Notes: generated by a model from the sequence alone, not told the origin. A stretch of DNA of 51,192 nucleotides from Perkinsus olseni (GCA_013115135.1 JABANP010000395.1:1-51192), one strand, 5' to 3'. Counted from the stretch's first letter, positions 41,955 through 51,192 are shown. Numbers and translations are program-made.

Positions 41955-43961
41955 TCAAGTTTCAAGAAGTTTTAGCTTGACTGTTGATAGAGTCGTCTCC
42001 CCAGAAGCACCATTATTGCCAGTATCAAACATCAGCGACCATCCCCCGCCTGCCTCATCACAAATTCGGAATGAACTCGGAGATATGTTAGCGAATCCTA
42101 GAGTGTCTCGCAAGATTATCAAATCCAGTTCATAATTTTCACTTGAGAAATCGAGCCGCAGGCAGCCCTCGCTGTACACCGCTGTTACCTCAGGGAGCGT
42201 CATTGGACATTCAAGTCCACGTATGTCGAAAATGAGCTGAGCTCGACGGCGGTGTGGCGGGTAATCAGTTCTGATGCTCACCGCGACCATGTTGACTAGA
42301 TCGAGTCCAGTATCGGTTACCAGATACCTTCCATGGGGTATACTCGGTGACGCGAACGACATCTCATCGGCTCCTTCCTGATGAGACTCTTCATAGCCTC
42401 TCTGCCACCCTCCAGTTGACACTACAGCGGGTAGAGGTGGATAGGAGGCCCTTGCCTGGTCAATCAGTGTTTCGACCAACTCATCGTTCGAGTGAGCCCC
42501 GGCCTCAGGCAGCAGATCGTCAAACTGAATGGGAAAAAGAAGATCATCCTCATCTTCAGTGGTCCTTCCCCCGTCCATCTCATGATGATGTTCAGCAGTG
42601 TGCCCCTCCGATTGGATGGACCCTGCCGAATCAAAGATAGCCTCAACCCACTCATCGTTAGAGCGAGCCTCCGGATCAGGCCACAGATCATCAAACTCGA
42701 CTGGCAATAAGGGATCGTCCGCACTTGCAGTGGAACTTCCCGTGCCTATTGCATGATCAACAGTACCTCTCCGGGCGGACTTCGAGGGTTCCAATGGAAC
42801 CTCAGCTGGCTTCCCAAAAGATTTAGGAGCCCGGTCACAGCGGACTCCGAAATTCCAAACGTCGACGGATGATGTCGGCGAGTCGGCACTCACATGCTTG
42901 CCAGAAGTTCCTTTACCTTTCCTGAGGAACTTCGAAGATCCTTCAGCACTCAAGAAGTGTGCCAGGTGTTTTTTCGTTCCCTGTCTCACACGGTCAGGGC
43001 CCACCCGTGCAGTGGAACTCCTCTTACCGGCTCCACGGCAAGGTCCACTTTTTTTGTCCAGGCTCCCCGGTTGTCCAAATGTAACCTCGTGGAACTCCCA
43101 CTCTAGCGGCTCATCACCTGGTGCTCCAACCCTCGGAAAACCAACCTTCGGACCAGTCGACGGCGGAACAAAAAGAGTATATTTCAGTGGTTTGGGAAAG
43201 TTGCTTGGGACCTGGTCATGCCCAGCTTGGACGCCCGGAGCATTCACGGGTTGAGCTCGACGTTCGCCGTACACAGCATTCGCTTCCTTTTTTGGTGCAA
43301 GTTCTCGCAGTGGGCCTCCACAAGGCAGCTGGAAAAGGCGTTTCGTCTTTACTTCAGGCGCAGCAACAAGCTGGTTCCCTCCTGATGACGGGGGTTTCAG
43401 AATCAATCCATAATCAGTAGTTTCCCAGCGATGGTCATATTTTCTGTTCACGCCAAGACCAACGATCACACCTAGCTCGGTCTGACAGATGATAAGATCC
43501 CTGTCCAACTGTGATGCTTTCTTCAACTGTAGCTGAGCGTAAAGAGCGCCGAGAAAACCATTCGTTGCGCCTCTGGGGTCAACGTGGAAGCAAGCCGGGC
43601 GCTTCCTTAATCTCAGCGATCCAAGTCGTCTCAACGGCGACGTCGTGCTGCCAGCATACCAAACTAGTGTGGCTCTTCTTTCAGATCTAATGGGCTCGTG
43701 GCGAGCAGGTGACCCAATAGAGAGGACCTCCGCGTTAAAGCTCGCCAGCTGTCCCTCCTCACCATCAGTAACCACCATCTCGAAGCTGACCAGGCGTGGA
43801 AGCTCCGGACAGATTGTACCATTCTGTTCAACCGCCTTGTACGTCCCCGCAGGAAGACTGTTGAGAGTGACGAATGGCTTGGCAGACTCCGATCCCTCCG
43901 TGCTGGATCCATACATGAGTTTTGCCGAGTAGAGAAACAACAGGAGAAGAGGAGCTCTCAT
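41955..43961 (-). CDS. Large secreted protein, paralogue 1 (668 residues)
   Basis: The start chosen is the ATG at 43961, which gives a signal peptide (MRAPLLLLFLYSAKLMYGSS) matching paralogue 2; the frame extends 25 codons further without need. The N-terminal domain (about residues 30-190) begins LPAGTYKAVEQNGTICPELP. The middle is low-complexity with two acidic units near residues 415-510 (LLPVEFDDLWPDPEARSNDE and LLFPIQFDDLLPEAGAHSND) around an EHHHEMDGG segment. The C-terminal domain (about 540-668) begins IPHGRYLVTDTGLDLVNMV and has a few Cys. A single exon with no membrane anchor. The function is unknown; secreted, repetitive and amplified genes in parasites often act at the host interface (inference). 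Confidence 0.85.
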   Translation of the reverse strand: MRAPLLLLFLYSAKLMYGSSTEGSESAKPFVTLNSLPAGTYKAVEQNGTICPELPRLVSFEMVVTDGEEGQLASFNAEVLSIGSPARHEPIRSERRATLVWYAGSTTSPLRRLGSLRLRKRPACFHVDPRGATNGFLGALYAQLQLKKASQLDRDLIICQTELGVIVGLGVNRKYDHRWETTDYGLILKPPSSGGNQLVAAPEVKTKRLFQLPCGGPLRELAPKKEANAVYGERRAQPVNAPGVQAGHDQVPSNFPKPLKYTLFVPPSTGPKVGFPRVGAPGDEPLEWEFHEVTFGQPGSLDKKSGPCRGAGKRSSTARVGPDRVRQGTKKHLAHFLSAEGSSKFLRKGKGTSGKHVSADSPTSSVDVWNFGVRCDRAPKSFGKPAEVPLEPSKSARRGTVDHAIGTGSSTASADDPLLPVEFDDLWPDPEARSNDEWVEAIFDSAGSIQSEGHTAEHHHEMDGGRTTEDEDDLLFPIQFDDLLPEAGAHSNDELVETLIDQARASYPPLPAVVSTGGWQRGYEESHQEGADEMSFASPSIPHGRYLVTDTGLDLVNMVAVSIRTDYPPHRRRAQLIFDIRGLECPMTLPEVTAVYSEGCLRLDFSSENYELDLIILRDTLGFANISPSSFRICDEAGGGWSLMFDTGNNGASGETTLSTVKLKLLET

Positions 43962-44101
43962 CACGAGTGAAAAACGAAACTGCGAAAAGAAGAGCAATAG
44001 CCCCCATGTCATTGAATAAAACCTCGATTCAGTCACCCAGGTATATGGTTAACGCGAGAGTAGCAGTTGGACCAAACCCAAGCGAGCCTTCGACAATGGT
44101 C

Positions 44102-44720
44102 GGGGTGTTCAGAGAACCTGTTCTGAAATTCAGAATACATTCCAGAATGCAAAACACCAAAATTGCGTTCAGAGAACTTGCCCCGAAATACATTCTGGGA
44201 AGTGTTCCAGAATGGATTCCGAACGCGTTCAGTAGATTTCAGATTGCATTCCGAAACGTATTCCAGAATGCGAAATTCGGGTTTGAGAAAATCGTTTTCT
44301 GAACGAATATTTTACGGCGTGTAGCTATTCGTGGCGCGTGAAAGTTCTCCCCGACTTTATGATCCACCCTGCGGCAGGGTCCCTGCCCAAGAATCGAACT
44401 CGCGGTCTTTGCAAGACCGTCTTGCGGATGAGGACTGGGCGCTTCACCGCTAGGCCATTCGACTGAATTTCGTCGGCGACGCCTTCGGGGGTTGGGCGCT
44501 TGTGGGATAGCGGACGTTGCGCATGAAACGTGTCCGGAATCCATTCTGAGAATGCGTTCTGAGAATGCGATCCGTTGAACACGTTTCGGAATCGATTCTA
44601 AAACACATTCCGAGATATTTGAGAGTGGACTCCTCTGAACACCATTCGGGAATCGATTCTGAGAATCGATTCTAAGAATGCTTTCTGGAATTGATTCCGG
44701 CTGATTTTTCTGGACACCCC
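44102..44720. mobile_element. Palindrome-rich fold-back element
   Basis: The ends are imperfect inverted repeats: GGGGTGTTCAGAGAA on the left, and TTTTTCTGGACACCCC (44705-44720) on the right. Inside, both flanks are packed with degenerate units of the type GAAT-nn-ATTC, such as GAATCGATTC at 44589-44598, 44650-44659 and 44663-44672, and ATTCCAGAATGC-like units on the left. The centre (about 44330-44470) carries a tRNA-like sequence. There is no transposase. It fits a non-autonomous fold-back or MITE-like element sitting in the 5' flank of secreted paralogue 1. No target duplication could be fixed. Confidence 0.6.
44389..44460 (-). other. tRNA-like sequence, no valid cloverleaf
   Basis: The minus strand reads GGCCTAGCGGTGAAGCGCC (D-arm-like) and later GCGAGTTCGATTCTTGG (T-arm-like). 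The anticodon region forms a strong hairpin (CGGTCTT/AAGACCG) rather than a normal anticodon arm, the spacing to the T-arm is wrong, and no acceptor stem pairs. It is best read as a tRNA-derived remnant inside the fold-back element. Confidence 0.5.
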
Positions 44721-45598
44721 GGGTAAGTCTGGACTAGGGATAGTGTGATGACAAGACTGATTATCAGTCTTATTATCATTATCAGATCATGAGTCCCTGA
44801 TAATTCGATTCACCTGAGCGAGTAAATTTGAGCGAATGCTCAGCACGCGTGCCCACGTTCCTTGGCTGGAGAATCTGAAGGTGACGCACGAACTGCCTGT
44901 CTGCGAGTCGACAGTCAGGAAAATCTGGAGCCCTCATCATGGACTCCCACAACAACGGTCGCGCCCTAATGGCGACCTTTTTATGAGAAAAATCGGAGCC
45001 GAGAGACTGAAAGCAGTAGAGCCGCTCTACAAAGAAAATAAAAGTCTCTATACTACAATCATGGTCTTCGGCCTTACCTTCGAGCGCTGCGGGCCTTTCA
45101 TTAGATCATTCATTCTTACTTGCGTGCCCTTCTCTTCGCCATGCCCTTTGAGGGCTGTCAATCTCCGAGGCAGTGTTGCAAACAGTGGGTTCGTTTGCGA
45201 GTCTCGACGAATTGTGGAGCGAGCGAAGGGAACGGAGCATATTCTCTCACTTCACGATAATCTTGAGCTTGCGTGCAGGCGTGTGCAATTGTCCCGCCCG
45301 ATCCAAAATGAGAACGAGTAGGACATTACTCGGAAGCTCGCGACCTGGAGGTCTTGCAGAAGATGAAATCAATCAAATCATCTGCCACTGCGCAAAAACG
45401 CCAATAAATGAATTCAGCAAGATGAATTGCATTAAAAATGACATCCGCAGGATTCGAACCTGGGAACATCGTCTCTGGTAGAACTCCGCGAACGCAAGCT
45501 CTGCCCCTCGTCGCGAAGGCCTTGTCGGAGCAACAGCGAAATGAAATGAACCTCGGGGAAGCCTGGCCTGCCGGAGTACACCGTAATACTTGGTTGAA
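44721..45598. other. Intergenic, no gene seen
   Basis: A forward frame of 161 codons (44836-45321) has no motif, signal or splice context and is not supported. A tRNA T-arm-like motif is present on the - strand at 45446-45466. Confidence 0.4.
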
Positions 45599-45730
45599 GT
45601 GATATTGAAAGCACAACTACAGGGCGACAACATCAAGTATGGTACACCAAAATCAAGTAATCATGCATACGCGAGCGTACTCCTTTTCTGGAGCGGATTG
45701 AGGGCTGGAATCACAAGCCAAAACCTATTC
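45599..45730. repeat. 3' flank shared by secreted paralogues, copy 2
   Basis: Partner of 41823-41954. The similarity starts abruptly at 45599 and runs into the 3' end of paralogue 2. Confidence 0.9.
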
Positions 45731-47761
45731 TCAAGTTTCGAGAAGCCTCAGCTTGACTTTTGAAGTAGTCTTCTTCCCAGAAGCACCATTCTTGCCAGCG
45801 TCAAGCATCAGCGACCATCCCCCGCGTGCCTCGTGACAGATTCGGAATGAACTCGGAGATATGTCAGCGAATCCCAGAGTGTCTCGCAAGATCATCATAT
45901 CCAATTCATAATCTTCGTTCGAGAAATCGAGCTGCAGGCAGCCCTCGCTGTAGACCGCTGTTACCTCAGGGAGAGTCATTGGGCATTCAAGTCCTAGTAT
46001 ATGGAAGATGAGCTGAGCCCGACGGCGGTGTGGAGGGTAATCAGTTCTGATGCTCACCGCGACCATGTTGACTTGATCGAGTCCAGTATCGGTTACCAGA
46101 TACCTTCCATCGGGTATACTCGGTGACGTGGACGACACCTCATCGGCTCCTTCCTGATGAGACTCTGCATAGCCTCTCTGCCACCCCCCAGTTGACACAA
46201 CAGCGGGGGGAGGCGGATATGAGGCCCTTGCCTGATCGATAAGGCTTTGGACCCACTCATCGTTCGAGTGAGCCCCGGCCTCGGGCAGCAGATGGTCAAA
46301 CTGAATGGGAAAAAGAAGATCATCCTCATCTTCAGTGTAACTTCCCCCGTCCATCTCATGATGATGCTCAGCAGTGTTCCCCTCGGATTGGGTGGACCCT
46401 GCCGAATCGAGTAGAGATTGAATCCACTCCTCGTCAGAGCGCGCCTCCGGATCAAACCACAGATCTTCAAGCTCGAAAGGAAATAGGAGAGCATCCGCAC
46501 TTGGATTGTAACTTCCCGCGCCCATCTCATGATGGCGATAATCAATACCTCTCCGGGCGGGCTCTGAAAATTTTATTGGGGCCTTGGCTAACTGCACAGC
46601 TGAATCAGCCCTCCGGCCGCGTCGCACTCCGAAATTCCAAACGTCGAAGGATGAGGTCGGGGAGTCGGCACCCACGTGCTCGTCGAAAGTTCTCTTGCCC
46701 GTCCTAACGACCTTCGGAGATGCTTCCCTAGACATGAATCCCCCGTGACGCTTTCTCGCTCCCTCCTTCATAGCTAAGCCATCAGCAAGTGTATAGCCAC
46801 CTGCAGGCACCGTGAAACTCCGCTCGCTCGCACCACGACGAACTCCGTCTGTGGGTGTTTTTGAATACACGTTCCCTCTGAATGTGACCGCATGGAACTC
46901 CCTCTCAACAGACGCCCCATTGCCTGACACTCCAAGCCCCAAAGGAGCGATTCTCTCCTGATTGGTCGAGGGTGAAGCAATACGATGTTCCGGTGGTCGG
47001 AGGGAGCTTGTAACCTGCTCATGCCCGACTGGGTTTGCCACAGCGCTCATGGGTGGAGCCGCGGGACGCGTGCTAGGAATCGTTTCTTTCTTAATAGCAA
47101 GTTTCCGAAACGGTCCTCGAAAGGGTAAGTGGAAGGGGCGATCTTTCTTCCTCTCTAGCGCAGCAACAAACTGGTTCCGCAGTATGAACGGTCGTTCCAG
47201 CAATATTCCATAATCAGTCGATTGCCAGTCATTTTCACCCGTTCTGTTCGCGCCCAAGCCCACGACGAGGCCTAGCTCGGTCTGACAGACAATGAGATCC
47301 CTGTCCAACCGTGATGCTTTCGCCAACTGTAGCTGAGCGTAAAGAGCGCCGAGAAAACTGTTCGGTGCGTCACTGGGCTCAACGTGGAAGCAAGCCGGTT
47401 GCTCTCGTAATCTCAGCGATCCAAGTCGTCTCAACGGCGACGTCGTGCTAACAGCATACCACACCAGTGCGGCTCTGCCTGTATCTCTGATTGGCTCATG
47501 ACGAGCAGGTGACCCCGTAGAGCGAACCTCCGCATTGAAGCTCGCCAGCTGTCCCCTTCCACCACTAGTAACCACCATCTCGAAGCTGAGCAGGCGTGGA
47601 AGCTCCGGACAGATTGTACCATTCTGTTCAACCGCCTTGTACGTCCCCGCAGGAAGACTGTTGAGAGTCACGAATGGCTTGGCAGACTTCGACCTCTCCG
47701 TGCTGGACCCTTCAACGGGTTTAAACATGTAGAGAAACAACAGGGAACAAAGAGCCCTCAT
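45731..47761 (-). CDS. Large secreted protein, paralogue 2 (676 residues)
   Basis: The ATG at 47761 starts the signal peptide MRALCSLLFLYMFKPVEGSS. Domain order is as in paralogue 1: LPAGTYKAVEQNGTICPELP, a variable middle, two acidic units (LLFPFELEDLWFDPEARSDE and LLFPIQFDHLLPEAGAHSND) and a C-terminal domain starting IPDGRYLVTDTGLDQVNMV. The ends are nearly identical to paralogue 1 while the middle (about residues 195-400) is much more diverged, in both sequence and length. That pattern suggests either relaxed or diversifying change in the middle. Confidence 0.87.
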   Translation of the reverse strand: MRALCSLLFLYMFKPVEGSSTERSKSAKPFVTLNSLPAGTYKAVEQNGTICPELPRLLSFEMVVTSGGRGQLASFNAEVRSTGSPARHEPIRDTGRAALVWYAVSTTSPLRRLGSLRLREQPACFHVEPSDAPNSFLGALYAQLQLAKASRLDRDLIVCQTELGLVVGLGANRTGENDWQSTDYGILLERPFILRNQFVAALERKKDRPFHLPFRGPFRKLAIKKETIPSTRPAAPPMSAVANPVGHEQVTSSLRPPEHRIASPSTNQERIAPLGLGVSGNGASVEREFHAVTFRGNVYSKTPTDGVRRGASERSFTVPAGGYTLADGLAMKEGARKRHGGFMSREASPKVVRTGKRTFDEHVGADSPTSSFDVWNFGVRRGRRADSAVQLAKAPIKFSEPARRGIDYRHHEMGAGSYNPSADALLFPFELEDLWFDPEARSDEEWIQSLLDSAGSTQSEGNTAEHHHEMDGGSYTEDEDDLLFPIQFDHLLPEAGAHSNDEWVQSLIDQARASYPPPPAVVSTGGWQRGYAESHQEGADEVSSTSPSIPDGRYLVTDTGLDQVNMVAVSIRTDYPPHRRRAQLIFHILGLECPMTLPEVTAVYSEGCLQLDFSNEDYELDMMILRDTLGFADISPSSFRICHEARGGWSLMLDAGKNGASGKKTTSKVKLRLLET

Positions 47762-47879
47762 TTCAAGTAAAACGACAAAATAACTACGAATACAGGAGTA
47801 ATGGGAGGGCCTCGTGAAAGAGAACGTTCACGGAAAGGAGATGATGAAAGACGATTTAGTCTGGTGGTTCAGCAGGCGT

Positions 47880-48117
47880 CGTCCCCCAGCCGATCTTGAA
47901 ATCTTGAAAGAACTGGTGGAAGGAAATCCACCAGCCTGTGGCCCCACTGTGCGCGTAATAAAATACAAAAATAAATACACGGAAGCCACCGAAGGGTTAA
48001 TAAATGGTTAATCCGTACCGCATACAGTTAGTTGGCTCAACAGAAGACTCACCGCCTTACAACAGCCGCGCTCAGAACTTCAGCATACGGTGTCAGGAAA
48101 TAGCTGCGCTCGAAATT
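47880..48117. promoter_or_regulatory. Conserved 5' block of secreted paralogue 2
   Basis: About 240 bases upstream of paralogue 2 match the 5' flank of paralogue 3 (50893-51119). Shared blocks include CAATCTTGAAATC-like, GGAATCCACCAGCC-like, TAAAATACAAAAAT, TAAATGGTTAATCCG and GCCGCGCTCAGAACTTCAGC. The segment lies more than 100 bases upstream of each ATG, and has no long open frame kept in both. It may be a shared promoter or 5' leader, or simply an unerased duplication flank. Confidence 0.6.
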
Positions 48118-49373
48118 GAAACGAGACGGGCATCTCCTACGACAGCCGCTGTCTCCTCTGAGTCGGGCTCAGTCAGTTCGACAAAGAATACCCGCTAGTC
48201 ACGAGCGAAATGCCGCAGCAGAATTTCTGCTCTTGAAACCGCAAACAAGAACTACGCGTGTTTGCATGCTTGCAGTCGAGCGACTCTTCCGGTGTAGTAA
48301 CACTTCCACTGGTGTGTTCACGTGAGCTGTACCACCAGCTGCGATCAATCCTAGGGAGCCTGATGTTGATGTTCGAGAGAAACAGACTCCAGGGGTTCAT
48401 GCAATAAACCAGTTACCATCCCCCGCCTTTCTCATTAAAATTCCACTGACGATGACGATCATGCAGGTAATACCACTTACCGATCGGCATCATAATCGCA
48501 GGAGACCCATCGCCCATTTTGTGTGCTGAAACAATCCTCTCGTGTACACTCGAGCGTGCTCATAGCTGTGTGACCTTCCTATAGCAGAGTTCCTCATCTC
48601 CGACTCAAGTAGCATAGCTGATTGATATACATTTTCCATTGAATTGAACCAGAAGGTAGGGGATGGCTCAGTGGGCTACCACCGTGGTAGCTCACTGATT
48701 CATCCGGTGGTAGTACCACCCTTATGATCTGCTACCCGCTTGATGATAATCATGTTCCTTACGACCACCTTTCACATACCAGGCGACGGAATTCCGATAA
48801 TACAGAGGTCGGGAGCGTGAACAGTAAGTGGCTCTGTTCTGACCTGTTCGACCTTCATCAGTGTCAGAGCCAGCGACCTGGCAGTAACCTGTGTCTGCCG
48901 CCTACCAGTTGGGAGCCACCACGGCTCAGTAAGACACGATAGCTGCCCAACTCCATACCCGGTCTGGGTCGAGTACCTATTGCTATCGCCTGGCTAGCTC
49001 TAGCATCGAACTACATTGAGCTACCGCGACTTTCTTGCAATCTCTGGCGCGCACAAGCCCCTCTTGTGCGCACTTAGGCTCTGCGTGGTAATTTCGCTCA
49101 CGTCGATCGTCCTGCGTAGAATTGCTACCAAGATCCCGTGCCGGACGTGCTGCTCTGGACTCCCCAGGCTCCCTAGGTGCACGACTTTGGAAGTTGAACC
49201 ATCGGAGAGGTAGGGCAAGTAAACATATCGAGATCGACGCTCTACGAAGAACACAAAACCTTCATTCGACATCGATTAAATCATTCAAAAGAGCAAGTCA
49301 TGAGATGCTATGTCTTGCACGGGCGGCAGAAGCCAATTCCCTCCGATTTTGGTGGCGGTGAGATGCCACGCCT
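48118..49373. other. Intergenic with short hairpins, no gene seen
   Basis: No supported gene. TCAGTGGGCTACCA...TGGTAGCTCACTGA (48668-48698) is a 14-base stem with one mismatch and a 3-base loop, followed closely by the palindrome GGTGGTA-G-TACCACC (48706-48720). The two stems share the CTACCAC/GTGGTAG core. Confidence 0.5.
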
Positions 49374-50711
49374 TCAGGAAGGCAGGACTGCATGTAGTTT
49401 GATGTCGATGGTGGAGGGAGTCGGACTTTCACCATCCGTACCACCACTCGAGCCTGTCTTGTTGAACCTCAGCCACCATCCGCCTCTTGAGCCGCGACAA
49501 ATCCGGGGATATTCCAGCGACCACTGATGAGATTGAAGCGAAGCTTCGAGCAGCGACAAATCGACGGAATGTTCTTGATCAGAGTAGTCGAGATAGAGGC
49601 AGTCTTCATGGCTATCAGCCGTTACCTCAGGGAAGTACACTGGCCACTCGTACGCACCTAGCTCGACCCTCAGCCCAACCCAACGTTGGTGTGTCTCGGT
49701 GTCGGTTCGGACGTTCACAGTAATCTTCCTGACATCATCGACACCGGTACCAAGTGTCTCATATTCGCCATCGGGTATAATAGGCGGAGATACCCGATTA
49801 GCTGCTTCGCCATGAGGACCTCCGTGCTCCCCTTCCCACTCCTCAGTCACTGTTCCAGCACGGAAGGCTACTCCCGGCTGTAAATGGACGCCCATCTCGA
49901 AGGTCGAACCTCCTCCACCAGTTTCATCATCACTCCTTCTCAAGTAACCACCTTCCGGTAGTGGCAGCCCAGAACCGGGTGATTTATACGACGACTTGGC
50001 CGAACCATCGGAGGCGTCCGAACCTTCCTCTCTCTTCGCGAGTTTCCGCGGTCCTCCTCCAGCCTGGAAGTGAGAGGAACGTTTCCTCGATTTCTCTGGC
50101 ACGTCATCGGCCCTGTCTCCGCGAGAGCCCTCCGATAGGGCTATTCGAAAGCCGTACGTAGTAGATTTCCAGTGCCTGTCATTCTTCGCATTGGGCTGTC
50201 TCCCGATACCAACGATTATTCCGAACTCGGTTCGGCAGAATACCAGCTGGGAAGCTACTCGTGACGGCCCCGCTAACTTAAGGCGTTTGTAGAAAATGAG
50301 AAGAAAATTAAATGCTGCGTCCTTGGGCTCCACGTGGAAGCAATTTGGAGACAGTCCAACTCGCAGCGAACCGAATTGTCTCAACGCTCTCACATTGGTA
50401 TAACCGTACCACACCAGAGCCGCTTTTTTTGGACCACCAATCGAATGCCGAATGGCAGATGACTCGATAGAGAGAACCTCCGCATTGAAGCTTGCCAGCT
50501 GTCCCCTCCAACCATTGGTAACGACCATCTCGAAGCTGACCAGACGTGGAAGCTCCGGACAGATTGTACCATTCTGTTCAACCGCCTTGTACGTCCCCGC
50601 AGGAAGACTATCGGACGTGACGAACCCTTTCGGGGACTTCCCTCGTCCCCCGCCGGATCCAGTCACACGTTCTGACAAGAGCGAATACGCCAGGAGAAAA
50701 AATGTGTTCAT
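49374..50711 (-). CDS. Secreted protein, paralogue 3 (445 residues)
   Basis: The ATG at 50711 starts the signal peptide MNTFFLLAYSLLSERVTGS. The N-terminal domain is strongly conserved (LPAGTYKAVEQNGTICPELP), including the same Cys spacing. The C-terminal domain (about residues 310-445, IPDGEYETLGTGVDDVRKI) is clearly related but more diverged. The middle is short, and the two acidic EFDDL-type units of paralogues 1 and 2 are missing, so this is a shorter, older member. Its 5' flank matches that of paralogue 2. Confidence 0.87.
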   Translation of the reverse strand: MNTFFLLAYSLLSERVTGSGGGRGKSPKGFVTSDSLPAGTYKAVEQNGTICPELPRLVSFEMVVTNGWRGQLASFNAEVLSIESSAIRHSIGGPKKAALVWYGYTNVRALRQFGSLRVGLSPNCFHVEPKDAAFNFLLIFYKRLKLAGPSRVASQLVFCRTEFGIIVGIGRQPNAKNDRHWKSTTYGFRIALSEGSRGDRADDVPEKSRKRSSHFQAGGGPRKLAKREEGSDASDGSAKSSYKSPGSGLPLPEGGYLRRSDDETGGGGSTFEMGVHLQPGVAFRAGTVTEEWEGEHGGPHGEAANRVSPPIIPDGEYETLGTGVDDVRKITVNVRTDTETHQRWVGLRVELGAYEWPVYFPEVTADSHEDCLYLDYSDQEHSVDLSLLEASLQSHQWSLEYPRICRGSRGGWWLRFNKTGSSGGTDGESPTPSTIDIKLHAVLPS

Positions 50712-50892
50712 ATAATGTCGATTGAAAATGACAACTCAACTGTGCACAGACTACTCCGATATTATCACGACACTTGCAAAAAGTCCTCAGCGCCCCTGTG
50801 AGAGATCACCTCACGAAGATGTCATCAAGCGGCTCCGGAGGGGACTAGGAGACTTAAAATGATCGAGTGCGAAAAATGCGCCGATGCGTCTC

Positions 50893-51119
50893 GTCTCCCA
50901 CTCAATCTTGAAATCTCGGGAGAACTGGTGAAAGGGAATCCACCAGCCGGAAGCCCCACTGCACGCGTGATAAAATACAAAAATGAAATACGCGGAGGCC
51001 ACTGAAGGGCTGATAAATGGTTAATCCGCACTGCGTGCATAAGTCGTTAGACTCACCGTTACGACGGCCGCGCTCAGAACTTCAGCCTGGGGTGTCGGAA
51101 GAAAACTCCGCTCGAAACG
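50893..51119. promoter_or_regulatory. Conserved 5' block of secreted paralogue 3
   Basis: Partner of 47880-48117, at a similar distance and in the same orientation relative to its gene. It is less than 100 bases from the window end, so the duplication may continue further. Confidence 0.6.
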
Positions 51120-51192
51120 CGGGTATTCAGCAGACGATTATCTCCTGAATTTCTTCTTCGAGTACCACGCTCGAATGCTCCACGATCATAAT

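Noticed and set aside
44389..44460. tRNA-Cys(GCA) on the minus strand
   Set aside because: A GCA loop can be drawn, but only four bases separate that stem from the T-loop, 18 extra bases follow the D-arm, and no acceptor stem pairs.
44836..45321. 161-codon forward frame
   Set aside because: No signal peptide, domain or splice context, and no counterpart in the duplicated neighbour region.

Overview
The window reads as nuclear DNA of an intron-rich alveolate, most likely a Perkinsus-like relative of dinoflagellates. This is inference. It rests on short GT-AG introns of about 40-80 bases, many with microrepeats at the splice sites, a GC-AG intron candidate, tandem families of secreted proteins of unknown function, a BEL/Pao-like retrotransposon, and eukaryotic housekeeping genes (EFL1, LPAAT, ITPK, GAPDH) spread singly over both strands. 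There are no operons and no bacterial signals.

Layout. 1-550: a 126-base tandem repeat. 3101-14553: an inositol-phosphate kinase (ITPK-family) gene on the + strand, split in its first exon by a 9.3-kb LTR retrotransposon (3206-12534, antisense, identical 384-base LTRs, 4-base target duplication). 15183-19670: a large inverted duplication carrying two convergent GAPDH genes; the left one has a one-base frameshift and the right one is intact. The spacer holds a GNAT acetyltransferase frame with two in-frame TAG codons. 21098-21910: a secreted protein. 22710-22781: a tRNA-Thr. 22995-29529: EFL1, the ribosome-maturation GTPase, with many introns on the - strand. 29905-31250: two tandem small secreted paralogues. 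32.1-35.5 kb: a multi-exon helical-repeat (RAP/FASTK-like) gene. 36254-38538: an LPAAT acyltransferase. 38.9-40.9 kb: three unrecognised genes. 41.3-50.7 kb: secreted proteins, including three large paralogues sharing an N-terminal 'G-x-Y' domain, with a palindrome-rich fold-back element between the first two.

The main biological signal is in the introns. Where exon borders can be fixed by homology or frame (EFL1, LPAAT, ITPK, the helical-repeat gene), many introns carry a core resembling a tRNA T-arm (GGTTCGATCC-like, often preceded by AGGTC), in either orientation and without a complete tRNA around it. Several introns are also bounded by short direct repeats (exon|GT...AG|GT). Together these look like copies of a tRNA-derived introner-like element. 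Other unusual features are a strongly strand-biased TAGAT pentamer throughout the retrotransposon, a gag start codon inside the LTR, and in-frame TAG codons inside otherwise well-conserved frames.

Most exon-intron structures were worked out by hand translation and family resemblance; no search or alignment program was run.
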